A stretch of DNA of 64,000 nt from Xanthobacteraceae bacterium (GCA_031291445.1 JARLJA010000031.1:27634-91633), one strand, 5' to 3'. Counted from the stretch's first letter, positions 17,514-26,139 are shown. Made by a program: numbers and translations. The notes: a model not told the origin generated them from the sequence alone.

Positions 17514-18836
17514 TCACCGGCCCGCGGGCTGGTTCGCGGCCGCGCCGCGACGCGACGGCACCGACTCGTGCATCATCGCCATGGCGGCAAGGCCGGCGGC
17601 CGTGGCAAACAGCATGTACCACGCCGGCGCGAGCGCATCGCCGGTCGCATGGATGAGCCAGGTGACGACCAGCTGGGCCGTGCCGCCGAAACTCGCGATC
17701 GCGACCGCATAGATGGTCGCGAAGGCGCCACCGCGGATGTTCTTCGGCAACCCCTCGGCGAGCGCGACATATGCGGCGCTGTAGGGAACGACGTTGATCA
17801 GGCTCAGAACCCCGAGGCCACCGAGCAGCGCCAGGCTGCTGCGGGCGTCCACGATCCACAGAAATACCGGATAGGTCAGCACCAGCGCGACGAGTTGCGG
17901 CCACACCATGACCGGACGCCGCCCGGCGCGGTCGGACAGCCAGCCCCCCAACAGCGCCCCGACGATGCCGAGGCCGTTGCTGATGACCGTCGTGGCGAAG
18001 GCCAGCTCGGGCGCCACCCGCAGCGTGGCCTCGGCATAAGTCGTCATATATTGGGTGACGTAGGTGATGATCGTTCCACTGGCCAGGATCACCAGGCCAA
18101 GCCCGAGAATGCGCGCGTTGGCGCGGACCGGGCCGACCGCGGACCGAACGGGCGTCTGGTCGCTTTCCCGCAGGTGAAGGGTCTCGGGCAGATTGCTGCG
18201 CAACCAGAGGCCAAACGGCAGGCAGATCGCGCCGAGCAGGAAGGCGATGCGCCAGCCATAGGCCTCGAGGTCGGCGGCGGGCAGGCTGCGCGACAGCAGC
18301 AGCCCGACCAGCGCGCCCGCCGTGGCGGCGATCTGCTGGCTCGCGGGCTGCCAGGACACGGCGAAGCCGCGCCGCTCCGGCGACGCCGCTTCCATCAGAT
18401 AGGCCGTGGTCGGCCCGACCTCGCCGCCGAGCGAAAAACCCTGCACCATGCGGGCGACGATGGCGATGATCGGCGCCGCGACACCGATCGAATCATAGGA
18501 CGGCGTCAGCGCCAGCACGATGAGGGCGCTCCCCATCATCGCAAAGCTGAGCACCATCGCCGGGCGGCGCCCTGCCCGGTCCGAATAGAAGCCGAGAACG
18601 AGGCCGCCGATCGGCCGGGTGACGAAACCGACACCGAAGGTGGCCAGCGACAGCATCAGGCTGGCGTATTGGCTGTCCACCGGGAAGAAGGTCCGTCCGA
18701 TCTGGATCGCGAAAAAGCTGTAGGTGATGAAATCGTAGAATTCGAGCATGTTGCCGATGCCGACGCCGAGAAGCGCGCGGCGACCCAGACCCGAGCTCCC
18801 GCGCCCTTCTTCAAGCTGTGCCGCGATCCGGTTCAT
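17514..18836 (-). CDS. MHS-family MFS transporter (organic acid:H+ symporter type)
   Basis: A 440-residue, 12-helix transporter. Family marks are the N-terminal GVGIGNMLEFYDFITYSFF, the loop 2-3 motif GFYSDRAGRRPAM, VQGFSLGGEVGPTTAYLMEAA in helix 4, and a repeat of the loop motif (SDRAGRRPVMVW) in the second half. This places it in the metabolite:H+ symporter group with citrate, alpha-ketoglutarate and shikimate carriers. The central loop (ESDQTPVRSA) is typical. An apparent C-terminal fragment of a similar transporter lies about 150 bases upstream on the same strand. Confidence 0.88.
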   Translation of the reverse strand: MNRIAAQLEEGRGSSGLGRRALLGVGIGNMLEFYDFITYSFFAIQIGRTFFPVDSQYASLMLSLATFGVGFVTRPIGGLVLGFYSDRAGRRPAMVLSFAMMGSALIVLALTPSYDSIGVAAPIIAIVARMVQGFSLGGEVGPTTAYLMEAASPERRGFAVSWQPASQQIAATAGALVGLLLSRSLPAADLEAYGWRIAFLLGAICLPFGLWLRSNLPETLHLRESDQTPVRSAVGPVRANARILGLGLVILASGTIITYVTQYMTTYAEATLRVAPELAFATTVISNGLGIVGALLGGWLSDRAGRRPVMVWPQLVALVLTYPVFLWIVDARSSLALLGGLGVLSLINVVPYSAAYVALAEGLPKNIRGGAFATIYAVAIASFGGTAQLVVTWLIHATGDALAPAWYMLFATAAGLAAMAMMHESVPSRRGAAANQPAGR

Positions 18837-19395
18837 GCGTCATTCCGATCTTTCGACGACAATCGACGGCTGCGAGGCGCGGTCGACTCATCCACGCTAC
18901 CCTGCGTGGCAAGACGCAACGAGTTCGCCGCCTGCGTCAAGCGTCGCCAGCGCATGAGCCCCTGCGCGGCCCGGAAGGTCGGCTGGGTCGCCTAGGAGCC
19001 CTGATCGTCGCGCAGGTAGCGGTGGGTCCGCGAGGCCGCCATCGCCACCGCGGAGATGAAGGCGATCGCGCACATTCCGGCCACGTACCAGTAGAAGCTG
19101 GACTCACTGCCCGCCTCTGGGACCGAGGGCTCCCTTCACCCACCCCACCTGCTCGGCCGGACCTGCGGCACAATGACGCCATCCACGGCAATAGGATCGC
19201 TTCGAGGTATGTCGTAGATCACATCTGGCTAGGTTCCTACCAATTAGATGCTGGGTCCACCGCTCTGCGCGGGGTCAGGCCTCCTGTCCGACCCCCACTC
19301 TTGATCTTGGCTTGGCGCGCACCGCGCTGAGCGCACCCGGATGGAGGCGAGAGCCGTCGATTGGCAGGTAGGTGTTTTTTCGTGCTGGTCTCAGG
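18837..19395. other. 559-bp region with only a transporter remnant
   Basis: Apart from the fragment at 18992-19105, no gene is seen between the MHS transporter start (18836) and the membrane-protein gene at 19396. The right half (19200-19330) is slightly less GC-rich and may hold promoters for the divergent flanking genes. Confidence 0.5.
18992..19105 (-). pseudogene. Remnant: C-terminal end of a second MHS/MFS transporter
   Basis: In the frame ending at TAG 18992-18994 the sequence reads ESSFYWYVAGMCAIAFISAV then a short charged tail (HRYLRDDQGS). That is a last membrane helix plus tail as found at the end of MHS transporters. The frame is closed by a stop shortly upstream and no further transporter sequence is visible. 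It lies just upstream of the intact MHS gene in the same orientation, as expected after duplication and decay. Identification rests on about 37 residues and is tentative. Confidence 0.4.
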
Positions 19396-20577
19396 ATGCC
19401 ATCGCTAGAACTCTCCGATAGCGCTGCGGAAGCGGCGCCCGCCACATCGATCGCCCCGAGCAAGGCGTGGCTACCCGCGGCATGGCGGATCATGTTCGTC
19501 GCCAACGTGGGCCTGATGGCAGCGCTGTTCGTCTACAAGATCAAATTCAGCTCGCCCGACCTGCAATACACGCTGCTGCTCGCCGACTATCACTTCGGGT
19601 TCATGAAGCGCGCCCTGATCGGGGCGCTGGTCGGCCTGGTGTTTCCAGAGCTGCCGACCTGGGCGCCCTACGCGCTCGGCACCGCCGTCTGGTTTGCCAA
19701 TCTCGGGGTCTTCGCCCTGCTGTTCGACAAGGTCTTCGGCCTGCGCCGGCAGATGCCGCTGCTCGTCTTCATCATCGCGTCGCCGCTGTTCCTGAAGAAC
19801 TTCATCCAGACGCTCGGCTACTACGACATCTACGGATGCCTGGTGGCGACCATCTTCCTGTTGGTGCCGGCCCGTTCGGTGGTCTACGTGCTCTCGGCCA
19901 CCGCCGCAGCGGTCGTCCTCCTGGTGATTCATCACCTGCACATGCTGCTGTACATACCGACGCTGATCGTCATCGTGGGCTTTCGCTACTATCTGGTCAG
20001 ACCGATCGGCCGGACCGGCCTGCTTGTTGCGGGCGCCAGCCTGGTTCTGGTCGCCGCCGTTTTCCTCTTCCTGCAGTTCGCCGGATCGCCCGCGGTCCCG
20101 ATCGAGCAGCTCGAAGCCTACATGAACTCCCGAATGACCGGACCGCCGCTGCGCGGGACCATCTGGGTCGCCATCTTCTATCGCACGGTCGGCGACGAGC
20201 TTCATGATACATGGAACTTCATGTCGACCAACCTTCTGCGCTTTCCGGTCTATATCGGCCTGGTGGCACTGCATTGGCCGTTGATCAGGCTGTTCGGGAG
20301 CATCATCGAAGATCTCGCCTCGCCGCTTCATCGCCGCCTGGTCGTCGCCGCCCTTGTCGCCGTGAGCCTCGGCTACGTGATCATCTTTGCCGTCATTTTC
20401 GACTATTCGCGCTGGGTCGCGAGCTGGGCAACCTGCATGATCTTGCTGCTTCTCGCCACCAAGCAGCTTGCGGCCGCACTCGGGACGTCGACAGCGTCGT
20501 TTGACGAGCGGCGCGCGCGCGGGTTCGCCTGGATCCTGACGTTCGTGCCCCGGCTCGGAACTGTCACTCCGTTCTGA
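19396..20577 (+). CDS. Polytopic membrane protein, unknown function
   Basis: A 393-residue protein with roughly nine to ten hydrophobic segments (FVANVGLMAALFVYKI, VWFANLGVFALLF, SVVYVLSATAAAVVLLVI, LLVAGASLVLVAAVFLFL and others) and the aromatic motif LLLADYHFGFMKRALIGAL after helix 1. Short polar loops with His/Tyr (VIHHLHMLLY) resemble membrane proteins of the polysaccharide or glycan export type, but no family is recognised. ATG 19396 and GTG 19372 are both usable starts. The gene is alone and converges on the OmpA/MotB-like gene, with an inverted repeat between. Confidence 0.65.
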   Translation: MPSLELSDSAAEAAPATSIAPSKAWLPAAWRIMFVANVGLMAALFVYKIKFSSPDLQYTLLLADYHFGFMKRALIGALVGLVFPELPTWAPYALGTAVWFANLGVFALLFDKVFGLRRQMPLLVFIIASPLFLKNFIQTLGYYDIYGCLVATIFLLVPARSVVYVLSATAAAVVLLVIHHLHMLLYIPTLIVIVGFRYYLVRPIGRTGLLVAGASLVLVAAVFLFLQFAGSPAVPIEQLEAYMNSRMTGPPLRGTIWVAIFYRTVGDELHDTWNFMSTNLLRFPVYIGLVALHWPLIRLFGSIIEDLASPLHRRLVVAALVAVSLGYVIIFAVIFDYSRWVASWATCMILLLLATKQLAAALGTSTASFDERRARGFAWILTFVPRLGTVTPF

Positions 20578-20602
20578 AGCTGCGCGGCCTGGTGCCGCTT
20601 TT

Positions 20603-20645
20603 CGAAGTTCGTGCGGGGAGCGTGCAACACGACCCACGAACTTCG
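20603..20645. terminator. Inverted repeat between convergent genes
   Basis: CGAAGTTCGTG (20603-20613) pairs exactly with CACGAACTTCG (20635-20645) across a 21-base loop. It lies between the stop of the membrane-protein gene (20577) and the stop of the OmpA/MotB-like gene (20657). No T-run follows on either strand, so it is a probable but atypical bidirectional terminator. Confidence 0.5.
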
Positions 20646-20656
20646 GAAACAGGGTA

Positions 20657-21820
20657 CTAGTTGTCGTTCTGGAGCAGCGAACGGTTCGGGCGCGGCGTTA
20701 CGCCCGGGGAGCTCGGTCGCGGCTGGATCGGGAGGGGCCTGGGCGCGGCGGTCGGGTCCGCGGGCGCCGCCACCGACATCTCGTGGGGAGCCGATTTCCG
20801 AAGCCGAATTTCGATGCGGCGCCGCTGCGGAATATCCGCGGCCGTGGCGCTCAAGTCCAGCGTCTCATCGATATTGACCAGTTGCGCCCCCGACAGCGGA
20901 ATGATCTTGTACCCCGCGAGCAAGGGGCTCTGGCGCAGAACGCTCACCACGGAGACCGCTCTGGCGAGCCCCAATCCGGCATTGTCCGCCGGCACCAGGT
21001 GGGCGACGGCGGCCGTGTTCTGAAGCACCGACGACATCTCGCTGTCGAGGTTGGAGACACGTACGCCCGACAACGGCTGCTCGTCGGTATGGCCGACGAC
21101 CTCGATCACGTCGACGTCATACTGCTTGATGAAGTCGAGGATCGTCCTCGGCGTCTCGGTGGTCAGGGCCGCGCGGAAGCCCGGCGACAATTCCGCGCTG
21201 CCGGTGCCGAAGAAGAAGCCGCCCGCCTCGCTCAGCGTGATGATCGGCGGCCACCGATGGCCGGATGCGACCGGCCCCGCCACGCCGCGCTGCACCGCCT
21301 CGATGATCGACTGCGGCGATTTCGCCGCGTCGGCCGCCGGCATGACGCGCTCGATGCTTCGGATGATGTCGGCATTGCGAAGTGCGGTCTTGAGGTCGAC
21401 GCCGTTGTCGCGAAGGGTCGCGGCGTCGGCCACCCGCTCGCTCAGCTCCGCCGACGACATGCCGCCCTGCTCCGCCTGCACCACGAGCGCCCTGCCGTCG
21501 ATAAGCTCCCGCCAGAACTCGTCCACCGCGTGGGCGTTGCCTGAATGGATCGCGGCCTGGAGGCGCTCCACAAGGTCCGGGTTGCGGCGCAGAGCCTCCA
21601 CGAGGGGCTGATCGCGCTCGCTCCGCTCCCGCTGCTCCTTGAGGACGTGCTCGAGAATCCCCCGCTTGCCCTGTTCGGAATGAAGCACCGTCGCCATGGC
21701 GATCAGAAGACAGAAGATCAGGAGGATCATGATCTCCGCCATGGTCAAGCCCAGCACCAGCCCCTGCCGGTAGGCGGCACCCTGGCGCGTGATCTGACCG
21801 TCGATGCCGTGACCGCTCAT
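20657..21820 (-). CDS. MotB/OmpA-like peptidoglycan-anchored protein of a stator-like cluster
   Basis: A 387-residue protein with one N-terminal membrane helix (about 25-47, GLTMAEIMILLIFCLLIAM), a helical periplasmic linker, an OmpA-type domain (about 200-345) and a proline-rich tail. In the OmpA domain VIEVVGHTDEQP and QRRRIEIRL match peptidoglycan-binding motifs. The membrane helix follows the MotB/ExbD pattern, but the ion-binding Asp appears as Glu (E29). It is the last gene of a four-gene operon and follows a MotA/ExbB-like gene by 26 bases. An ion-driven, wall-anchored subunit is inferred; the biological process is unknown. ZorB of Zorya defence is the closest known analogy. Confidence 0.75.
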   Translation of the reverse strand: MSGHGIDGQITRQGAAYRQGLVLGLTMAEIMILLIFCLLIAMATVLHSEQGKRGILEHVLKEQRERSERDQPLVEALRRNPDLVERLQAAIHSGNAHAVDEFWRELIDGRALVVQAEQGGMSSAELSERVADAATLRDNGVDLKTALRNADIIRSIERVMPAADAAKSPQSIIEAVQRGVAGPVASGHRWPPIITLSEAGGFFFGTGSAELSPGFRAALTTETPRTILDFIKQYDVDVIEVVGHTDEQPLSGVRVSNLDSEMSSVLQNTAAVAHLVPADNAGLGLARAVSVVSVLRQSPLLAGYKIIPLSGAQLVNIDETLDLSATAADIPQRRRIEIRLRKSAPHEMSVAAPADPTAAPRPLPIQPRPSSPGVTPRPNRSLLQNDN

Positions 21821-21846
21821 GCGATGAACCTCCCAGATCCTCAGGC

Positions 21847-22902
21847 TCAGGTAACCTCGTCATCCCGCGACGGCGCGCCGGGCACGGCGGCTTCGCGCTC
21901 CGGTGCCGGAGGCTCGCGAGGCGCGGTCCGCTCGCTCGCGGAGCGGATTTCCGTCGCCAGACTGGCGATGGCCGCGGCGATCTTCCGGGTCTCCGCAAGG
22001 TTCAGGCTGGCCGCTTCGGCCTGTCTGGCGACGGCCCCGTCGAACGCGGTGACGGCTCGCGACAGGTCCTGGATCAGCGGCTGCAGCTTGACCTCGATGA
22101 TGTTGTCGGGCACCCGCACCGCCGCAAGCTTGGACACGAAATCGTCAACCTCGGCAACGATCGACTGGGTGCTGCGTGACAGCCGATTGGCCTCCTCCGC
22201 CAGTTGCTGCGAGGCGCTCTCGATGGTCTCCGCGGTACGGTCGGTCAGCCTGGCCATGGCTTCGCCGGAGGCGCGCGACGCCTCCTCCAGCGGCTTGCTC
22301 GTCGACCTCGCGAGGTCGGCCATCTGGGCAGCCAGATGCTCCTTCGTGCTCGCGAAAAGTTCCTCGAGCTCGACGAGTGCGTCCATCATCGACTGCTGGC
22401 TCATGCGGCGAAAGTAGCCGAACTCGAGCACCGAGCTGTCGAGTTCCCGCTTGACCCTCCGCGACGCGTCCGCCAGTTCCAGCCGCGCCGTCGCCTCGAC
22501 CTCGACCGGGTCGCGCCGCATCTGGTTGAACAGGATCCGCAGGGCGATCCCCGAGATCGTGGAGGCAATCGCTATACCGAAATTCTGGACGATCTGTTCG
22601 GACGAGCCGGCGGCCGAAAACTGAAACAGCGACACCGCGAGGCTGGTGAGCGTAAACAGGAACCCCATGTAGTAGAGGTTGTCTCCGGACTGATCGTCGC
22701 GAAGGCGAAACAGCCGCGCCACTCCGAGCAGCACCGCATAAACCAGCATGATCAGGACCGGCACCGCCGTGACCAGGATGGCTGGAAACTCCCCGATCTT
22801 CGACACCACGATATAGCTGCAGCCGACCAGCACCACGGCAAAGAACAGCAGCCCGCCGAGCAGCCCGGGATACAGCACTGGCTGCGTGGTGGTCCGCGTC
22901 AT
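21847..22902 (-). CDS. MotA/ExbB-like membrane protein with coiled-coil tail
   Basis: A 351-residue protein with four membrane helices (about 12-34, 40-62, 76-95, 106-124). Helices 3-4 (YMGFLFTLTSLAVSLFQF and NFGIAIASTISGIALRI) have the small-residue, Thr-containing pattern of MotA/TolQ/ExbB channel helices. Residues about 130-320 are a long alpha-helical coiled coil rich in Ala, Glu and Ser, like the cytoplasmic tail of ZorA but much shorter. It begins four bases after the preceding VWA-like gene and is followed by the MotB-like partner. Family assignment is by pattern, not alignment. Expected to be the channel subunit of the complex. Confidence 0.6.
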   Translation of the reverse strand: MTRTTTQPVLYPGLLGGLLFFAVVLVGCSYIVVSKIGEFPAILVTAVPVLIMLVYAVLLGVARLFRLRDDQSGDNLYYMGFLFTLTSLAVSLFQFSAAGSSEQIVQNFGIAIASTISGIALRILFNQMRRDPVEVEATARLELADASRRVKRELDSSVLEFGYFRRMSQQSMMDALVELEELFASTKEHLAAQMADLARSTSKPLEEASRASGEAMARLTDRTAETIESASQQLAEEANRLSRSTQSIVAEVDDFVSKLAAVRVPDNIIEVKLQPLIQDLSRAVTAFDGAVARQAEAASLNLAETRKIAAAIASLATEIRSASERTAPREPPAPEREAAVPGAPSRDDEVT

Positions 22903-22906
22903 GTCT

Positions 22907-23734
22907 TCACATTCCCTGCAAGCGCTGCACCGAACCGAAGGTCCCCCTGTTGTCGAGGATCCACTCCCGCCAGAATTCCGCGTGCTTCAGCGTATCGATC
23001 CTGACGCCGCCGCGCTGGACGTAACGGATGTCCACGTGGGCACCGTGGAGATCGGTCCGGAATTTCAGATAGGCCGGCGACTGCCTGAAGCGCTGATAGG
23101 ACAGATCACCCGCCGCCGGATACTGGCTGTAGTCTCGCGTATATTCCAGCATGTCGGAAATGACGATCAGGTTCTTGGCAATGCCCTGGGCCTGATCCGA
23201 CGAAAACTGGTCGATGGCGATGTCCTGGATCGCCGCCATGATCGGCGAACTGGTGGCCTTGGCGGCGGCCAGGCTGCTGGCGACCGCCTCCCTGGCCGGC
23301 CGACGGAAGCTCTCGATCCACTGCATGCGGGCGATGCGCGGGTTTGCGGTCCACTCGCTCAGGCCCGCGCCGTCGCCCGGATTGCATTTCGAGAACAGCG
23401 ACCGGCTCCGCGCTGCAGGAATGTCGAGCACGCGGATGTCGAGCTTGTGATAGTCCGGCAAACCCGTGATCAGGTCGTCGAGCATGCCGAGCACTTGTCG
23501 CTTGGTGGTGTCGGGGAGATCGTCGGACGTATCCACCAGCACCACCGTGATCCCGGCCGGGCCTTTGACCGGGCAAAGAGTCCCGGCATCGAGCTGCGGC
23601 GGCTGGGGAACCGCGATATAAAAATAGGCCAGAGCGCCGAAAGCCGCCACCGCGAGCACCAGCAATGCGGCTCCGGCGACGGCGGCAGCGCTCAATCCGC
23701 CGTTCCGCCGGGGTCTGCCGCGGCGCCTAGCCAC
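22907..23734 (-). CDS. Membrane-anchored VWA-like protein
   Basis: A 275-residue protein with a basic N-terminus (MARRRGRPRRNG), one membrane helix (about 14-40) and an exported domain. ITVVLVDTSDDLPDTTKRQV resembles the first strand and metal-binding loop of von Willebrand A domains, and NLIVISDMLEYT resembles the later VWA strand. The DxSxS ion site is degenerate (DTSDD), so metal binding is uncertain. The GTG start at 23734 overlaps the stop of the upstream gene by eight bases. It is probably a periplasmic interaction module of the four-protein complex. No specific family recognised. Confidence 0.55.
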   Translation of the reverse strand: MARRRGRPRRNGGLSAAAVAGAALLVLAVAAFGALAYFYIAVPQPPQLDAGTLCPVKGPAGITVVLVDTSDDLPDTTKRQVLGMLDDLITGLPDYHKLDIRVLDIPAARSRSLFSKCNPGDGAGLSEWTANPRIARMQWIESFRRPAREAVASSLAAAKATSSPIMAAIQDIAIDQFSSDQAQGIAKNLIVISDMLEYTRDYSQYPAAGDLSYQRFRQSPAYLKFRTDLHGAHVDIRYVQRGGVRIDTLKHAEFWREWILDNRGTFGSVQRLQGM

Positions 23735-25196
23735 CCCTGCGCTCCGGACTCTTGCGCTCCGGAATCATGTCGTCGATTTCGCGATAGGAGCGCACTGCGT
23801 TCTCGAAGGTTTCGTGGATCGCTCGGATCTCGCCCTGCAGCAGCTTGCGCGTCTCTTCGATCGCGGCGACGAGCTCGGCGCGATCGGCGGTTTCCGTGTC
23901 CGAAACCGCGGGATCGATGCGGGCCATGACATACGGCCTGGCGAAGTGTTCCGGCGCGGGCGTGCTCCGGCTCTTCTGGTTCGCCTCGCGATAGATCGCG
24001 AGCAGCGCACGGGAGGACCTCTCGATGTGGTTCTGGTGTTCGACGAAGCGCTGCGACAGCCGGCCACGCGCGGCCAGCAAGGCGTCGAGCTCGTTGCGCC
24101 GCGTCGCCAAGTCCCTGGCGGCCTCGTTCATGACCTCGGTCGCATCGTCCCTGATCTCCCGCAGATCCTCGATCAAGGCCGCCTTCTGCTCGGTGTACTG
24201 CCTGCTGGCATCGATCCACCGGCGCTCCAGACCGGCATAGCCGATATAGGGATCGAAGAACATCAGGCCGTCCGCGACGGCAATGAGCGAGAACACGAAG
24301 CCGACGCCGAAGAACACCCACGAATTGACGTCATGCAGGACATGAGGGGTCGTGAGCATCTGGACCAGGACCTCATGACCGACATTGCCGCCGAGCGTCG
24401 GCGGAATCTCGCGCAAATGCGACAGCGTCAGGTTCAGGACCACCGCAAATGCGAAATAGGCCAGCAGCGAGATCAGGCCCAGGAACTTGACCAGGACGTT
24501 GCGGCGATTGATCAGCCGGATCGGGAACAGGCCCCACAGAAAGCTGGCAACGATGTTGAGGGCCGCGAAGCTCACCGCCTGGACCGCGCCGCCCAACAGC
24601 CCGCCCAGGTTCGATGCCGCCAGGAAACTGCCGTTGATCGTGACCTCGACGACGAACAGGATGGCCAGCAGGCCAACCTTGAGCAGCATCTTTCCAGGCG
24701 TTGCCAGGCGCGCCGGACGCGCAATCCTGTGCCTCGCGCGAAAGTGATCCCGTTCGAGCTCGGATTCGTACAGCCGCCGGCGCAGGGCGAACAACTGGTC
24801 GCGGCCGAGCGCCGCCTCGGCCACGAAGTCTCCGACCGCTTCGGGCGCGGCCTGCTGAATGACGGCGAAGCGCTCCTCGAAATTCAGCGCGATCAATCGA
24901 TCGCCATAGGTGTGAAGATGCTCCAGATAGATCGCGTGCGCATCCTGCTTGTGCGCCTCGATGCGCTCCACGATCAGGTGCTCGACGTCGTCGAGAGTCT
25001 GCGACTCGGCGGGAGGGCGGTCCATCGCGCCGCGCTCGGTCCCGCGCTGGACGATCTGCAATTCGTCCGCAATCCGGTCGGTGCTCAAATCGACGAAGAT
25101 CTGGGTCGAAGGGCGGTAGTCGTGCCGGGGCTGGCCCAAAAGGGACATCAGTCGCCTGAGGGCGGACTTTCTCGTGACAGTACCAGGCTCCCGCAT
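23727..25196 (-). CDS. Four-helix membrane protein with coiled coil, unknown function
   Basis: A 489-residue protein: a soluble N-terminal region of about 165 residues, four membrane helices (about 168-190, 198-222, 233-254 and 290-312), then a C-terminal cytoplasmic region of about 170 residues with strong heptad character (AALIEDLREIRDDATEVMNE, AELVAAIEETRKLL). It is the first gene of the operon. No known domain was recognised, though the architecture (membrane block plus long helical arm) would suit a scaffold or signalling partner for the channel proteins encoded downstream. The start could also be the ATG at 25148. Confidence 0.55.
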   Translation of the reverse strand: MREPGTVTRKSALRRLMSLLGQPRHDYRPSTQIFVDLSTDRIADELQIVQRGTERGAMDRPPAESQTLDDVEHLIVERIEAHKQDAHAIYLEHLHTYGDRLIALNFEERFAVIQQAAPEAVGDFVAEAALGRDQLFALRRRLYESELERDHFRARHRIARPARLATPGKMLLKVGLLAILFVVEVTINGSFLAASNLGGLLGGAVQAVSFAALNIVASFLWGLFPIRLINRRNVLVKFLGLISLLAYFAFAVVLNLTLSHLREIPPTLGGNVGHEVLVQMLTTPHVLHDVNSWVFFGVGFVFSLIAVADGLMFFDPYIGYAGLERRWIDASRQYTEQKAALIEDLREIRDDATEVMNEAARDLATRRNELDALLAARGRLSQRFVEHQNHIERSSRALLAIYREANQKSRSTPAPEHFARPYVMARIDPAVSDTETADRAELVAAIEETRKLLQGEIRAIHETFENAVRSYREIDDMIPERKSPERRGG

Positions 25197-25584
25197 AGGG
25201 TGTCGTTCCGAACGAAATTTCAAACCTGCGGCGCCTGCCGCTCGCGACCGCGCTTCAGCCCCGGCGCCGTCGGACTGTCGAATGATAGTCCGAATCGCGG
25301 CAGCGCCGACCACTGTGGGATATTGGTCAATTGCGACGCAAATTGCAGCCTCACGCCGCAGGCGTTTTGCAGAACCCGAAGGATATATCGCGCTGCCGCA
25401 GGTCGGGAAACGGCAATACTCTTGCTTTTTGGGCGATGAGTGTTTACGTTAGGGACGTTCGATTAGCCGCTGTGCCTTGTTGAATGCGCCCGCGGGCTCT
25501 TTTCTCAAAGACATCGTCGGATTGAATTTTGATCGCGCGATCGTTCGCGCGAGTTGCGCGCGCGTGCGCCGTGGAGAAGAGAAT
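25197..25584. other. Divergent intergenic region with a hairpin before the cold-shock gene
   Basis: No gene is seen in these 388 bases. The right part is probably the leader of the cold-shock mRNA: a TCGCGCGA-TCGT-TCGCGCGA stem-loop at 25534-25553 lies 31 bases upstream of the start, followed by more GCGC-rich sequence up to the ribosome site. Such leaders can act as temperature-sensitive structures in csp genes, which is an inference here. Promoters for the divergent four-gene operon must also lie here. Confidence 0.45.
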
Positions 25585-25794
25585 ATGACGACAGGTACGG
25601 TTAAATGGTTCAATGGCCAGAAGGGCTTCGGGTTCATCCAGCCGAGCGACGGCGGTAACGACGTGTTCGTGCACATCAGTGCAGTCGAGCGCGCGGGCCT
25701 TTCCGGTTTGGCGGAGGGCCAGAAGGTCTCCTACGAAGTCAAGACCGACAAGATGCGGGGCAAGGTGAGCGCAGAAAATCTGTCGCTCGCCTAA
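25585..25794 (+). CDS. Cold-shock protein (CspA family)
   Basis: A 69-residue single cold-shock domain with both RNA-binding motifs intact: [17 protein letters not shown] (RNP1, KGFGFI) and [10 protein letters not shown] (RNP2, VFVHI). It binds single-stranded RNA/DNA and acts as an RNA chaperone. The start at 25585 follows GGAGAAGAG at good spacing; an in-frame upstream ATG at 25477 would add 36 unrelated residues and was rejected. A U-tailed hairpin follows the gene. Confidence 0.95.
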   Translation: MTTGTVKWFNGQKGFGFIQPSDGGNDVFVHISAVERAGLSGLAEGQKVSYEVKTDKMRGKVSAENLSLA

Positions 25795-25837
25795 GGTTCC
25801 TCGCGCCGTCCACGGATGTACTGGATTGGCGTTTGTG

Positions 25838-25868
25838 CCCGCTCGATCGTTCCGATTGGGCGGGTTTT
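25838..25868 (+). terminator. Probable intrinsic terminator after the cold-shock gene
   Basis: CCCGC (25838-25842) pairs with GCGGG (25860-25864), followed directly by TTTT. The stem is short and the loop long (17 bases), but position and T-run fit a terminator for the cold-shock gene. Confidence 0.5.
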
Positions 25869-25893
25869 CTTCGCTCTCGAATGGAGCAGGCAG

Positions 25894-26139
25894 ATGGTGA
25901 GACGGAAACCGACCGAACCATCGCCCGAAAGCGTCGCGAGGGTCAATCGCAAGCGCACCGCCGTCGAAGACGGGCTGCAGGCGATGGCTCATTTCGAACG
26001 CGAGGCGGTCGCAGTCCGCAAGAACATGGATCGATTGCGCGCCCTGCGGGAAGCCCGGGAAGCGGAAGCGGCCGCACACGAAACGGCCGCCGTCAGCGCG
26101 CCGGCAAAGGCCAAGCGCAAGGCGCGTGTTCCAGCCTAG
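25894..26139 (+). CDS. Small basic helical protein, unknown (81 aa)
   Basis: An 81-residue, lysine/arginine-rich protein (MVRRKPTEPSPESVARVNRK) with a helical middle (GLQAMAHFEREAVAVRKNMDRLRALREAREAEAA is one continuous amphipathic stretch, shown here only by its ends GLQAM and AEAA) and a basic Ala/Lys tail (AKAKRKARVPA). GGAGCAGG precedes the ATG. No domain recognised; the composition suggests nucleic-acid or ribosome association, which is speculative. Such small proteins next to csp genes occur in Bradyrhizobium relatives. Confidence 0.6.
   Translation: MVRRKPTEPSPESVARVNRKRTAVEDGLQAMAHFEREAVAVRKNMDRLRALREAREAEAAAHETAAVSAPAKAKRKARVPA

Noticed and set aside
20657-25196. Calling the four-gene operon a Zorya defence system
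   Set aside because: ZorA/ZorB-like traits exist but no ZorC/D helicase, ZorE nuclease or other known Zorya effector is adjacent, and the channel protein is about half the usual ZorA length.
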